In this document: positions 1 to 9,600 of the stretch, piece after piece
Numbering within the stretch: position 1 is the first letter of the stretch
Layout: each line of letters opens with the position of its first letter
Assembly (NCBI RefSeq): GCF_002723915.1
Contig: NZ_BEWL01000009.1
Coordinates: 62,001 to 126,000, forward strand
Direction: 5' to 3'
Length of the DNA: 64,000 nucleotides
From: Gluconobacter albidus
GTDB taxonomy: Bacteria > Pseudomonadota > Alphaproteobacteria > Acetobacterales > Acetobacteraceae
Notes under the pieces: model-generated
Told to the model about the DNA's origin: nothing
The model's input: the letters and a program-made list of their open reading frames with translations, nothing else
Databases searched by the model: none
Position numbers and translations under genes: made by a program

Positions 1-624
1 CGCTATGCCGAGGTGGTCTGGACGGACGCCGACGTTGCCACTCTTCTGGCCCACCGTGAGCGTCGCATCGGGCTCCAGCGCATTGCCAAACAGATGGGCC
101 GCAGTGTCCGCAGCCTGCAACGCAAGCTCATCAGTCTCCAGCCTCCTGCTGAGTCTGTGGCCATTCCCGCTGATCCATCCGTTGTTCTAACCTGGGAGCA
201 GGCCTCCCGCCTGACACCAGAAGAGCGTCGGGGCCGCAGATGGCAGGTCCGGAACTCACCAACCGGGCTGGTTATCGGCTTCAGCCGGAATGCCTGCACC
301 ACACGCTGGTCCGTCGAAATGCAGCACGAGCTGGCCATGCGGCATTTTGCTCACCAGTCCCCTGATGCTGTTGCCGAGGACTTCCTGCTGACAGATCGCA
401 CCATCGTCAGCCAGTCCGGCTGGCTCCATCTGCCGCGGCGCTCCAAGAAAGACATGCGCAAGGCGTTCGATCCCAACCTGTATGAGGTCTATCTGAAGAA
501 GATGGATTACGTGCGCCGCGAATGCCTCGGCAAGGCCGGGTTCTATTTCTGGACTACCCGCCGTAACGGCCGCCGTATCAGCCGTTTGCACCAGCAGACC
601 GCCGTCATGCGCTCGGGCGATTAA
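1..624 (+). CDS. Unknown helix-turn-helix-like protein, 5' partial
   Basis: The reading frame is open from the first base of the window to a TAA at 622-624, so the true start lies upstream; a GTG at 13 is only the first visible start codon. I do not recognise the family. The N-terminal 40 visible residues resemble a helix-turn-helix or Myb/SANT-like unit (DADVATLLAHRERRIGLQRI followed by a basic helix). The C-terminal half is basic and rich in Arg, Lys and Trp, which would suit nucleic-acid binding. No membrane segment or signal peptide is visible. It precedes the secretion-system operon by 127 nt and is separated from it by an AGTCGCAGA-type element, so it is probably not co-transcribed with dotI. 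Confidence 0.6.
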   Translation, partial: RYAEVVWTDADVATLLAHRERRIGLQRIAKQMGRSVRSLQRKLISLQPPAESVAIPADPSVVLTWEQASRLTPEERRGRRWQVRNSPTGLVIGFSRNACTTRWSVEMQHELAMRHFAHQSPDAVAEDFLLTDRTIVSQSGWLHLPRRSKKDMRKAFDPNLYEVYLKKMDYVRRECLGKAGFYFWTTRRNGRRISRLHQQTAVMRSGD

Positions 625-650
625 TCCGCAAATTTCTCCATTTTTTCAGC

Positions 651-690
651 TTCAGTCGCAGATCAACGGGTCACGGTGACGATGACACAG
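651..690 (+). promoter_or_regulatory. AGTCGCAGA-type upstream element before dotI
   Basis: TTCAGTCGCAGATCAACGGG begins at 651, in the 127-nt gap before dotI. It belongs to the recurrent element set described in the findings. The downstream -10-like half is less clear here (GACGATGAC around 678-686). I infer a promoter or activator site for the dotI-dotG transcript. Confidence 0.55.
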
Positions 691-751
691 TCATCATGAG
701 GTTTGAAATGCCATCCGCAGCCCCGCTGTCGTTCCACGGAGATACCGCGCC

Positions 752-1381
752 ATGAGCCGCTCCTCGGGATCCCTGAGCCGACGCCTGACCGATCCTGATT
801 TTCAGGGAAAGATCGTTGAGCGTTCCTTGCAGACGTCCATCGCCCTCGCGGCTGTCGTGGTCGTTCTGGCCGTTCTTCTGGCCCGCGCGTGGTCGTATCA
901 TCCGCTCCCGAAGTATTTCTTCGTGGACGGGATCAACGCCCCTCGCCCGGCTATCGCGCTGAACAGTCCGATCCTCAGTCAGGAAGATTTCCTGTCGTGG
1001 GTCATCAAGTGGTCGCTCAAGCCCTACAACATCAATTACCGGGATTATCCGTCGCAGCTTAACGCAGCCGGATCGCATTTCACCATCAATGGCTGGAATA
1101 CGTTCGCGCAGTCCTTCGTCCAGGACGGCAATCTGGCGAAAATGAAAGAGGCCAAGCTGCTCTGCTACGCGCAGCCGACGCGTGCCGCCACCATTCGCCA
1201 GCAAAGCATGGTCAACGGTCATCACCATTACGTCGTGCAGTTCCCGTTCGTTCAGACCTGCGAGAACGTCAATGTGGAAAGCTCCCAGACCCTGATTGCA
1301 ACCGTGCATGTCGAGCGTGTCGATGACGCTGATCACCCTGACGGCATTGCCATCACCCAGCTTGTGGCCAGCCCGCAGTGA
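752..1381 (+). CDS. dotI: DotI/IcmL/TraM-family type IVB secretion protein
   Basis: Inner-membrane component of Dot/Icm-type (IncI Tra) conjugation machinery. The 209-residue protein has a short cytoplasmic N-terminus, one membrane segment near residues 28-48 (LQTSIALAAVVVVLAVLLAR), then a periplasmic domain with the IcmL-type layout. Family length is about 210 residues, so it appears complete. The ATG follows ACGGAGATACCGCGC, a plausible ribosome site. It begins a tight cluster whose next genes are dotH and dotG, the same order as IncI traM-traN-traO, and this order strongly supports the assignment. In the known systems DotI forms an inner-membrane ring together with its paralogue DotJ; no DotJ is visible here. 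Confidence 0.88.
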   Translation: MSRSSGSLSRRLTDPDFQGKIVERSLQTSIALAAVVVVLAVLLARAWSYHPLPKYFFVDGINAPRPAIALNSPILSQEDFLSWVIKWSLKPYNINYRDYPSQLNAAGSHFTINGWNTFAQSFVQDGNLAKMKEAKLLCYAQPTRAATIRQQSMVNGHHHYVVQFPFVQTCENVNVESSQTLIATVHVERVDDADHPDGIAITQLVASPQ

Positions 1382-1392
1382 GGATCCGTGCC

Positions 1393-2370
1393 ATGAAAAC
1401 CCGTTCCTTTTCGTTAGCCCTTCTTGGCCTCATGGGCTTCATGCCCTTCACCGCGCTGGCACAGTCGGCAGCCCCTGGTCCGGAGACCGCACCAGCGTCT
1501 CCCCCTCTCTCTGCCGAACAACAGGATCAGCAGGCCGCCGAAGATGAGGCCATACCCCTGACGCCGGAGATGATCCGTCGTCTCGGCAACCGTCTCAAAG
1601 AGAACCAGAAGGCGCGTGAGGATGTCGCTACGGAAGTCGCGGCTCCGACAAGCCGCCCGGCCATTCGCGTGTCTTTCGCACCCGGTCAGCAGACATCGCT
1701 GATTTTCACGACCAAGGGCTATCCCACGGCCGTCTCGTTCGTGGACCGCTCCGGAGCACCCTGGCCGATTGCGTGGAACACGACCAGCACATCCGCCAAT
1801 CCGGATGGTCTGAAGAACTGCTCGTCTGACGGGGGCAAAGGGGGTTCCCCTGCCGTGCAGACCACGGGTTTTTACACCTGCGTTCCTTATTCTGGCAGCA
1901 ACACCATCAACATCGAGCCCCTGTCGCTGTCTCCGCGTGGTGGCCTGCTCGTCACGCTCAAAGGCGCCATCAAGCCGATCTCGTTCCTGCTTTTGGCCGG
2001 TCGGGGTACCTATGACGACAACCTGACAGTGCGCGTGAACGAAGACGGCCCTAACGCCAAACAGGAAATGGGTCCGGAAGCCGCCCCTGGCACGGCAGAG
2101 CCCTTCATGAACGCCATGCTCTCGGGGATCGCTCCGGCCTCTGCCGTGCCCCAGAGCGTCGAAGGTCTCTCCCCTGATGACGTGCGGGCGTGGAGGATGG
2201 GGAATGAACTCTACATCCGCACGCGGCTAGCGCTCATGACGCCTGCCTGGGACAGTTCTGAGCGTGGTGAAGACGGTTACACCCTCTACGCCTTCCGCCA
2301 GACCCCCTACATTCTCCTGTCGGATTCCGGTCGGACCGTGTCCGCGTCTCTCAAGGACATGACGCCATGA
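1393..2370 (+). CDS. dotH: DotH/IcmK/TraN-family outer-membrane core protein
   Basis: Core-complex protein of type IVB secretion systems, located at the outer membrane. The predicted 325 residues start with a classic signal peptide (MKTRSFSLALLGLMGFMPF, cleavage after ALA near residue 21). A Pro/Glu-rich stretch follows, then a beta-rich C-terminal domain typical of DotH/TraN, about residues 85-320. A GTG at 1378 overlaps the dotI stop codon in frame, but I prefer the ATG at 1393 because it is preceded by GAGG and starts the signal peptide directly. The gene overlaps dotG by four bases (ATGA), implying translational coupling. DotD and DotC, its usual outer-membrane partners, are encoded in the second transfer block. 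Confidence 0.88.
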   Translation: MKTRSFSLALLGLMGFMPFTALAQSAAPGPETAPASPPLSAEQQDQQAAEDEAIPLTPEMIRRLGNRLKENQKAREDVATEVAAPTSRPAIRVSFAPGQQTSLIFTTKGYPTAVSFVDRSGAPWPIAWNTTSTSANPDGLKNCSSDGGKGGSPAVQTTGFYTCVPYSGSNTINIEPLSLSPRGGLLVTLKGAIKPISFLLLAGRGTYDDNLTVRVNEDGPNAKQEMGPEAAPGTAEPFMNAMLSGIAPASAVPQSVEGLSPDDVRAWRMGNELYIRTRLALMTPAWDSSERGEDGYTLYAFRQTPYILLSDSGRTVSASLKDMTP

Positions 2371-3653
2371 TCCCGAAACTGCCCAAGTTCAAATCCGTCC
2401 TGTCGAGCGCAACGCGCGGAGGAAACCGTCGCCTGGTCCTGCTCGGGGCCTCGGCCGTTTCGGTTGTCGCTCTGGTTCTTGTCGTCTCGCACCATGAGAC
2501 CAAGCAGATGCCCAAATCAGACCCGGGCCAGATCGCAGAGATGAATGCTTTGCCCGGGGGGACAAACACCAACCCTGAGCAGGACCGGCTGCGGCATTTG
2601 CAGAACACTGAGACCGCGCAGAAGTCCGAGGGCGAAGGCCAGTCCTACACGCCGGATCTGGCACCGGCCGTTGCGCGCGCGGACAAGGGCGAAAAAAAGG
2701 ATGCGGTCCTGTCCTATGACGGCGCACATGGTCAGCCGCAGGAAGTCGGGTACAACGCGCCGATTACCCCTCCTGCACCGCCGCCAACGCCGCCGCATAT
2801 CGAAAATGCACCGCAGGCACCGCTTGTGCAGACCGATCCGGCCTATTCCTCTTCTGGCAATGGCGAAACCTCCCAGGCCGAGCAGCAGGAGCGTGAAAAG
2901 CGCCGCGCCCGCTATGTCGCCGAGATCGAGCGGATCGAAGGAGGCCTTCAGGCCCGGCCCCCTGTCTCGGATCTTCAGGAAGCCGTGTTTAAGCCAGAGC
3001 AGGACGGCCAGCCTCAGGCCGAGAAGACAATGGCCACGCGTGGGGCAACGGGCGCATCCGCAGCGGCCACGGCCTCACACGATACGGCAGCTCCGCCAGC
3101 GCTGATTCCTGCCGGTCGCGGGATCTATGCCCATACCGTCACCGCGACGGACAGCGACCTGTCCGGTCAGATCGTGCTTGAGGCCGATAGCGGTCCCATC
3201 GCTGGCGACCGCATGATTGCGACAGTCGCAAGGGCACCCGGAAACGAACAGCTCCTGGTCGTGCAGGTCAACAAGATCATTCATCAGGGCCGCAATCTCG
3301 CAACAAACGGCGTAGTGATGGCACCCGACACCATGAAGCAGGGTGTCGCCTCCAGCGTCGATCCTCTGATTTTCCAGCGGTTCGTCATGCCAGCAGCGGC
3401 TGCATTCGTGCAGGGCCTCGGTCAGGCCATCGAAACCACGTCCAATGTCACGGGCAGCTACAGCGCCCTTGGCGGCATGAACTATATCCAGCGCCTGAAC
3501 ATGGGCCAGCAGCTCGGCGTCGCCGCAGGAAGTGCCGCCTCGGCCGTTAACAGTGCCCTGACACAGGATACGCCAACCCGCTCGCGGATCATTCTGGCCG
3601 CCAATGTGAATGTCGGCGTCATGTTCATGGATCCCGTTGTCGATAAGCCCTGA
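2367..3653 (+). CDS. dotG: DotG/IcmE/TraO-family core protein (TrbI/VirB10-like)
   Basis: Channel protein spanning inner and outer membranes in type IVB systems. The 428-residue product has a membrane segment at about residues 27-43 (LVLLGASAVSVVALVLVVS), a long Pro/Gln/Glu-rich linker, and a C-terminal TrbI/VirB10-like domain from about residue 245 (GRGIYAHTVTATDSDLSGQI) to the end. The size matches the short plasmid form (IncI TraO, about 430 residues) rather than Legionella DotG, which has a long repeat region. The start overlaps the dotH stop. No gene follows for 67 nt, where a regulatory element and a hairpin sit before dotF. Confidence 0.9.
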   Translation: MIPKLPKFKSVLSSATRGGNRRLVLLGASAVSVVALVLVVSHHETKQMPKSDPGQIAEMNALPGGTNTNPEQDRLRHLQNTETAQKSEGEGQSYTPDLAPAVARADKGEKKDAVLSYDGAHGQPQEVGYNAPITPPAPPPTPPHIENAPQAPLVQTDPAYSSSGNGETSQAEQQEREKRRARYVAEIERIEGGLQARPPVSDLQEAVFKPEQDGQPQAEKTMATRGATGASAAATASHDTAAPPALIPAGRGIYAHTVTATDSDLSGQIVLEADSGPIAGDRMIATVARAPGNEQLLVVQVNKIIHQGRNLATNGVVMAPDTMKQGVASSVDPLIFQRFVMPAAAAFVQGLGQAIETTSNVTGSYSALGGMNYIQRLNMGQQLGVAAGSAASAVNSALTQDTPTRSRIILAANVNVGVMFMDPVVDKP

Positions 3654-3662
3654 ATTTCCGCA

Positions 3663-3692
3663 CTCAGTCGCAGATCGTTCCCCGATCCTTCT
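3663..3692 (+). promoter_or_regulatory. AGTCGCAGA-type element before dotF
   Basis: CTCAGTCGCAGATC at 3663-3676, followed by GATCCTTC at 3684-3691. The spacing is two to three bases shorter than in the other copies. The downstream half forms the left arm of the hairpin at 3684-3714, so the putative -10 region and the terminator-like stem share sequence. Confidence 0.55.
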
Positions 3693-3720
3693 GGCAGTCT
3701 CAGCCAGAAGGATCTTTTTT
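3684..3720 (+). terminator. Terminator-like hairpin abutting the dotF start codon
   Basis: Perfect 12-bp inverted repeat GATCCTTCTGGC (3684-3695) and GCCAGAAGGATC (3703-3714) with a 7-nt loop, then six T residues, and immediately the ATG at 3721. This has the form of an intrinsic terminator for the dotI-dotH-dotG transcript. The right arm also contains AGAAGGA, the likely ribosome-binding site of dotF, so folding would hide it. Attenuation or translational control is inferred. Confidence 0.75.
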
Positions 3721-4914
3721 ATGAGTTCCACAGTTCATCACCTGAACACCGAAACCACTCCGCGTCGGATGGAGCCCGCGTCGGCTGCACCCCCGCCGCC
3801 TTCTCAGCACGACAGCGTGGCGGACGATCTGGATGGTCACGAAGCCGACCCAACGGCCCACGCTGACAGTCACACGGTCGAACCGGCATCATCCCGCTCC
3901 TCTTCTTTTCTCACGCCCCTGATCTCGCGCTACGAGGCGCTGACACCGCGCCAGAAGCTCTACGGCGGTTCGGGTCTCGGGATCTGCGGCGTCCTTCTCG
4001 TGGGGATTCTGGCGGCCAGTGGGCACCATCACCACCCTGTCTCTACGCCTGGTCAGGAAGTGGGCATGGATCAGACGGCAGCGCCCGTTGCTCAGGCCCC
4101 CGAACCGCCTCCGGTGGCGGCCCCTCCTGCAACCGCCGATCTTGCGGAAATGCAGACCCTCGGCCACCCGAAAGCTGCGTCGAACCCGTCCGCGCCTGCT
4201 GCGTCGCCGAAAGCGCCTCCTGCGGCCGCCGTTGCCACGCCGTCAGCCGCAGCGCAGCCTGCACCAGCCCAGACTGACGCCACCCGGACTGAGGCTCCGG
4301 CCGTTGCTCCGCCCACACCTCCTGCCGATCCGGTCAAGACAGCCCAGACCCTTCAGGCCGCGCCCATGGCGACGCAGCAGCAGATCGACGTGCTTCAGCT
4401 CGTCACCGAAGAGGCCCGCGTCATCGAACGTGAGCGGGGCGAGGTCGAGAGCCTGCGGCAATCTCTGGCAGGGCGCAGTAAAGCTGAAGAAGACCGCCTG
4501 AACGATCTGACACGGCGGATTTCCCTGATTGAAGCCAATCACGCCGTCACGGGTGCTGAAAATTCCGGTGCGGATGAGGCCGCACAGGCCCACGCAGCAG
4601 CCGAAAAGGCGCGTGCGGCCCTGAGCGCCGCCATGAACAGGCCTGCGGCTGCGGCCCCGACGTCTTCGAACGCTCCACCCGCTCCGGCCGCCGTGGCCGG
4701 CCCGGCTCCAAAGCCTGCCTGGATCCATCACTACCGGATCGTTGCGGCCTCACCACAACTCGCCATGATCGAAGACAGCGCGGCCCCAAGCGGACAGGCC
4801 CGTCAGTTCGAGGTTGGTGTTGGCACGGTCATTCCCGGCTACGGCGCAGTCCTGACCATCAGCCAGCAGGGCGCCACCTGGGTTCTGCACACGGCTCATG
4901 GCGACCTGAACTGA
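3721..4914 (+). CDS. dotF: DotF/IcmG/TraP-like inner-membrane protein
   Basis: Bitopic inner-membrane protein of the type IVB apparatus. The predicted 397 residues have a hydrophilic N-terminus, one membrane segment at about residues 80-102 (LYGGSGLGICGVLLVGILAA), a very long Pro/Ala-rich linker, a short coiled-coil-like stretch around residues 225-275 (VTEEARVIERERGEVESLRQ), and a small globular C-terminal domain from about residue 335. This layout matches IcmG/DotF and TraP, but sequence similarity in this family is weak, so identification leans on position between dotG and dotE. Its ribosome site lies inside the hairpin just upstream. Eleven bases separate its stop from dotE. Confidence 0.75.
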   Translation: MSSTVHHLNTETTPRRMEPASAAPPPPSQHDSVADDLDGHEADPTAHADSHTVEPASSRSSSFLTPLISRYEALTPRQKLYGGSGLGICGVLLVGILAASGHHHHPVSTPGQEVGMDQTAAPVAQAPEPPPVAAPPATADLAEMQTLGHPKAASNPSAPAASPKAPPAAAVATPSAAAQPAPAQTDATRTEAPAVAPPTPPADPVKTAQTLQAAPMATQQQIDVLQLVTEEARVIERERGEVESLRQSLAGRSKAEEDRLNDLTRRISLIEANHAVTGAENSGADEAAQAHAAAEKARAALSAAMNRPAAAAPTSSNAPPAPAAVAGPAPKPAWIHHYRIVAASPQLAMIEDSAAPSGQARQFEVGVGTVIPGYGAVLTISQQGATWVLHTAHGDLN

Positions 4915-4924
4915 GGAGGCCAGC

Positions 4925-5458
4925 ATGGAAGGCCTTGTCAATCTCGTCCACGAGATCGCCGTCGGCATGGGCTGGCTTCTGCCCACGGCCTGCTACGCGG
5001 CGGCCGTGAGCTGTCTGATCTTCAGTCTGGTCGGGATCTATCAGTATTACCACCCGACCATTCAGGCCCTGCAGGACAAGCCGTGGCTGCCCTATCTGTC
5101 GCTTGTTCTGTGCGGTGTCTTCGCCTCGTTCAACGTCATCCTCACCAAAAGCACGGCCTCGGCCGGAACCGACGTGCAGGTCACTCTGGGCGACGCGGCG
5201 ACCAGTTACAGCACGGCGGACAGCCTGATCACCGGCACCGGCCCCAAGGACGCGATCCTCGCGATCGTCACAGACTTTGCCCTGTTCTTTCAGATGTTCG
5301 GGGCCTGGACGTGCTTCTTCGCCGTCCTGACCTGGTTTGCCATCCAGAGAGGCCGCTCAAACCGGGAGCGCCTTGGCTGCGGCATCCAGTACGTCTTTGG
5401 CGTCATGCTTCTCAATCCCGTCAAAGACGCCACCTGGATCCTCTCTTTCTGGCCCTGA
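4925..5458 (+). CDS. dotE: DotE/IcmC/TraQ-like polytopic membrane protein
   Basis: Small inner-membrane protein (177 residues) with about four hydrophobic segments, near residues 15-40, 58-75, 105-135 and 153-170. The C-terminal signature GIQYVFGVMLLNPV resembles the conserved end of IcmC/DotE and TraQ. A strong ribosome site (GAGGAGG) lies before the ATG. Gene order (dotG, dotF, dotE, icmD) matches IncI traO-traP-traQ-traR. The exact role of DotE is not settled even in Legionella; DotE and IcmV are related in structure, so either label could apply. Confidence 0.75.
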   Translation: MEGLVNLVHEIAVGMGWLLPTACYAAAVSCLIFSLVGIYQYYHPTIQALQDKPWLPYLSLVLCGVFASFNVILTKSTASAGTDVQVTLGDAATSYSTADSLITGTGPKDAILAIVTDFALFFQMFGAWTCFFAVLTWFAIQRGRSNRERLGCGIQYVFGVMLLNPVKDATWILSFWP

Positions 5459-5492
5459 AACGGGCTGACGAAAAAAAACACCCCTCGCCCGC

Positions 5493-5530
5493 CTCAGTCG
5501 CAGATCACGCGGTCAGATTGGTTGGCAGAG
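5493..5530 (+). promoter_or_regulatory. AGTCGCAGA-type element before icmD
   Basis: CTCAGTCGCAGATC at 5493-5506 followed by CGGTCAGATTGG at 5510-5521, located in the 103-nt gap between dotE and icmD. I infer that it drives icmD-dotN-dotO. Confidence 0.6.
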
Positions 5531-5561
5531 GGGATTGTCCCTCACAACGGAGAAACAACTC

Positions 5562-5993
5562 ATGACATCCCAGACAGCCCCGTCTTCTTCCCGCGCGCTC
5601 ACCAAGATCGGCGCGACCGTCGCGACAGCAACCATGCTACCGATGGTGATGGCTGGCACCGCCCTTGCTGCCGCAGGTGGTACGGCCTCTAGCAACGGTC
5701 TTGGCAAGCAGATCCAGAACATGGCGCAGGAAGGTACGGACACAATTGGTGTCGGCTCTGCCGCAGCCCTCTACGCATTGGCCATTGTGGCGCTCGTGAC
5801 GGGTATCGTGCTGTTCTACAAGTCCCAGAAGGAAGAGACCAAGCGCCCCGGCATGGCGATTGCCGGCGTCGTCTGCTTCGTTCTGGCCGGTGTGGCGGCT
5901 ACAGGTCCGAAGTGGATCAACAACTCTGCGAACACGGCCTCCAACGGGAATGCTGAAATCAGCAATACCGCCAAGAGCTACCAGTTCCAGTAA
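5562..5993 (+). CDS. icmD: IcmD/DotP/TraR-like small membrane protein
   Basis: 143-residue protein with an N-terminal signal-like segment (TKIGATVATATMLPMVMAGT, then ALAA), a Gly/Ser-rich loop, and two further hydrophobic segments at about residues 63-86 and 97-118. This is the pilin-like layout of IcmD/TraR. The chosen ATG at 5562 has CGGAG ten bases upstream; a TTG further upstream is in frame but lacks a ribosome site. Six bases separate it from dotN. The function in the family is structural but poorly defined; the sequence is too short for certainty, so position is a large part of the evidence. Confidence 0.75.
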   Translation: MTSQTAPSSSRALTKIGATVATATMLPMVMAGTALAAAGGTASSNGLGKQIQNMAQEGTDTIGVGSAAALYALAIVALVTGIVLFYKSQKEETKRPGMAIAGVVCFVLAGVAATGPKWINNSANTASNGNAEISNTAKSYQFQ

Positions 5994-5999
5994 GCTGAC

Positions 6000-6647
6000 A
6001 TGACCTCCGATCCGTTCTTCCTCCAGCCTGGTCTCGACCAGGAGATCCGGCCCGGGAAAGACGGGTCGGATGGCTCGTTCACCTGCTCCTGCTGCGGTTT
6101 GCCGTCGCCCGGGGCAGGTCTTCCCTGGACTGGTCCCTCCTCGGGGGCCGGTCTCAGGGTCTGCCAGGTGTGCAATCTCCTGCAGGACACATCGCGTGCG
6201 GCCATCGACGCCGAGGCCATGCTGGTCTGGTGGCCGGAAATCTCCCAGTCGCGCCTGATGTTTCTTGTTCGCACGGCCCACCAGACGCTCCGCCTGATGG
6301 CCAGACAACAGGGTCAGTCTGACCGCCAGTTCTGGGACACCGTCCTGAAGGCTATCCCGGACCCTCTGCTCGGCACGCAGTTTTCCCCCTCTTTCCGGAC
6401 GCCCATGACGCTCCTGCGTCTGCTGGAATCCAGACGTGCGGAAGCCGAGCATCGACTGCAATCCGGCTCCATCCGTCAGATCACAACGGCCATGCGCCTG
6501 TGTGGCAGCGCCGATGAGGCCGTCCAACGCAATCTCGCTCTCCTCCGCGCAGGCCTGCGCATTCTGCCAACCGGCAGGCTGCTTGACGCTGGCGCTGACG
6601 TTTACCCGACCTTCCTCGACAAGGCCCTTGCCCTCACCCCATCCTGA
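6000..6647 (+). CDS. dotN: DotN/IcmJ-like cysteine-rich coupling-complex protein
   Basis: 215-residue soluble protein with an N-terminal cysteine cluster (CSCCG at about residues 28-32 and CQVCN at about 56-60), fitting the zinc-binding DotN/IcmJ family. In Legionella DotN joins DotL, DotM and IcmS in the coupling complex that recruits substrates; dotL, dotM and an icmS-like gene are all present in the second block here. The C-terminal part is helical. The gene lies directly between icmD and dotO, as icmJ lies before icmB in Legionella, which supports the call. The start codon ATG follows the icmD stop by six bases. Confidence 0.75.
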   Translation: MTSDPFFLQPGLDQEIRPGKDGSDGSFTCSCCGLPSPGAGLPWTGPSSGAGLRVCQVCNLLQDTSRAAIDAEAMLVWWPEISQSRLMFLVRTAHQTLRLMARQQGQSDRQFWDTVLKAIPDPLLGTQFSPSFRTPMTLLRLLESRRAEAEHRLQSGSIRQITTAMRLCGSADEAVQRNLALLRAGLRILPTGRLLDAGADVYPTFLDKALALTPS

Positions 6648-6660
6648 CGCGGAGTTTCCA

Positions 6661-9600
6661 ATGTCTGGCTTTTTGACCGAGTTGCTTGCCAGCGCGAGCC
6701 TCTTTCTTCGTCAGCCCCTCGAATCCTTTTGCGATGTCGAGACCAATCATACGGACGCCGTCCATCAGGACCGGCTCGTGACACTCCGGGGCGAGTATGT
6801 CTCTGTTCTGCGCGTGAATGGTCTGCGCACCATGTGCTCGCGTGCAGACGTGGAGGCCGTCGCCGAACAGCAGCGCATCGAACTTCAGGGCCTGCTCGAA
6901 GGCACCGGTCATGTGATCGAAGGCTGGTATATCTCCGACCCGGATCAGGCCCGCGTCGCCGTGGATCTGCTGGCGCTCAATGGATGCGAGCAGATTTCGC
7001 GCATGATGAACGCTGACTTCCACGACATCATCAATGAGCGCCGCCTGCGGTGGCCTCAGGTGATGCGGTGGGAGGATGCCTGCTACATCCTGTGGACCCG
7101 ACCGGCCGTTCTGACCCGCGAAGAAAAGAAGCAGGTGGCGGCCGAGAGAAAAGAGCAGGTCAAGGCGTGGCCAAAAGCGGGGAGCGGTCAGCGCTTTACC
7201 CTGCGCTCCGAACTCATGGCAGGCCGACATGATGCGTTTGTGGCGCGCGTGCAGGACAGCATGTCCAATCTCGGCATCTCCACAACGCTGCTCCGGGCCG
7301 ATGAATCCATCACGCTGGCGCGTGAAACGCTCTACCGAGAGACGGCCGGAAGCGGCTGGAAGCCCACGCTGGTGGGCGACCCTGTCATGCCGCGTCTTCC
7401 GGATGACGAAAAACAGAGCAAAAAGACCGAAAACCTGCTCTGGCCGTCCCTGCGCGATCAGATTTTCAACGCGGATGCCGAAAATCAGGGCGGCCAGCTC
7501 GTGACGGTCGGTGACTACACCTATGCGCCCGTGGACATGCTTCTCGGCCCCGAGGATCCGCGCCCGTTCTCGGAACTGCTCAACACTCTGGGCCGCAAGC
7601 GTCTGCCCTGGCGCAGTTCCATGATCCTCGAAGGCGGTGGCAAGGCTGCGTTCGCCATCAAGGAAACAGGGGCCACCATGCTCGGCATGTTTCCGGGGAA
7701 CAAAGACATCACACGGGCTTTTCAGGCCATCAAGCGGATGCGCGAGACGGAAAACCATAATTCCGTCCGGATGCGGATGACCGCCAGCACCTGGGCACCG
7801 GTCGGCGAAGACAAGCTGCTGCGTCGCCGTGCGGCCGATTTATCTCAGGGCCTCGAAAGCTGGGGCGGCTGCAAGACCACCCGTGTTCCGGGCGACCCGC
7901 TTGAGGCCGCCATGGGGTCGGTGCCGGTGCTTTCTCTGGGTTCCACGGCCACCCCGGCTCTTGCGCCTCTGGGGGATGCCATGGGCATGATGCCGTGGAT
8001 GCGAAGCGCCTCCCCCTTCCCTCAAGGGTCCATCCTCTTTCGTAAGCCCGATGGCGGGATCTGGCCGTTCGATCCGACTGGCGGCGGTGTACGTGAGCAT
8101 ATCGCGGATATCATCGTCGCCCCTCCAGGCAGCGGCAAGACCGTGCTCGGAAACACCATTCTCCTTGGCCTGCTCCTGAGTTCTGCGGCCATGGGCAATA
8201 ATGGCGTCAAGCTGCCGCTGCTGGCGAAGCTGGACATCGGCCATGCGTCTCTCGGCTTTATCGAAATGGTCCGCAACGCGCTCGGGCCGGATCGTGCCCA
8301 TGAGGCCATCTTCGTGGAAATGCAGATGGCGCCCGGCTTTGAGGTCAATATCTTCGACCTTCAGGTGGGCCTGGAATATCCGCTGCCGCTTGAAGAAGTC
8401 GCCATCGACAACTTTGTGTCCCTGCTGGCCACGCCCCTTGATGGTCAGCCTTTCGAAGGGATGGACCAGCTCGTCGGCGACGTGATTGCGGAGGCCTATC
8501 GTCAGTGCACGGGTGTTGCAGGCGGCAATCCGAAGCACTACCGCGAGGGTATCGAGCCTCTGGTGGATGAGGCTATCCACCGCCTCGGCCTCCAGCTCCC
8601 GCACCACGCTGCGGCCGAAGGCGATCTCGAAAGTGCGGATCCGACCTGGTGGCGTGACGTTGTGACGGCCCTGATCGCTGCGGGCGAGCATCGTCTGGCG
8701 GGGATTGCCCAACGTCATGCCGTTCCGGTTCTTCAGGATCTGATTGCAGCGGCCCGCGCGCCGGAAATCTTCAATCGCTATTCCAAAATCGTCCTGCCCA
8801 CGCACGAGACGCTCATTGATGCGTTCGAGCGCTACATCATGGCGGCCATCAAGAAGTATCCGACGCTCTCCGAGCCGACCCAGCTTGATCTGGGCGACGC
8901 CCGGATCATCGTGCTGGATCTGGCCCGTGTCGCGCCACAGGGGTCAGAGAGTGCAAACCGGCAGACGGCCCTGATGTATATGCTCGGCCGCTACCTGATC
9001 GGCCGGAACTTCTTCCTGCACCCGGAATATGCGGATCTGCCGATCATGCCCGAGAATGTGCGGGAGTATCATCGCAGCCGCTTCACCGAGAAGAAGGAGA
9101 CGATCAAGCGTCTCGATTTTGAGGAGTGGCATCGTCCCAAGGAGGCCCCGCAGGTCGATAAGCAGGCGATCCGGGACGTTCGTGAGGGCCGTAAGCACAA
9201 TGTGCAGCTTTCGTTCATCAGTCAGCGCAGCGGTGATTTCAGCGCCGATCTCGTGGGTCAGTCCACGGCCCGCTGGATCCTGAAATGCGGAGACGAGCGC
9301 GAGGCCAACGAGATGATCGAAAACTTCAAGCTCACACCTGCCAGCGCCTATGTGGTGCGCAACCGCCTGCCCGGTCCAGGCCGCAACGGTGCGCCCTTCT
9401 TCGTGGTGATGAACGCAGCCGAAGGCAAATATGAGCAGCTTCTGGTCAACGTGCTTGGCCCCATTGAACTCTGGGCCTTCTCCAGCACGCCGAACGACAC
9501 CGCTCTGCGGTCGCGTCTCTTTGCCCGGATGCCCTCAAGCCGCGCTTTGCGGTGCCTTGCCATTGTGTTTCCAGGCGGAAGTGCGGAAAAGGAGCTGGCA

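Noticed and set aside
671-1336. 221-residue minus-strand frame opposite dotI
   Set aside because: Shadow of dotI: no ribosome site, no recognisable domain, and opposite a gene with strong family signature.
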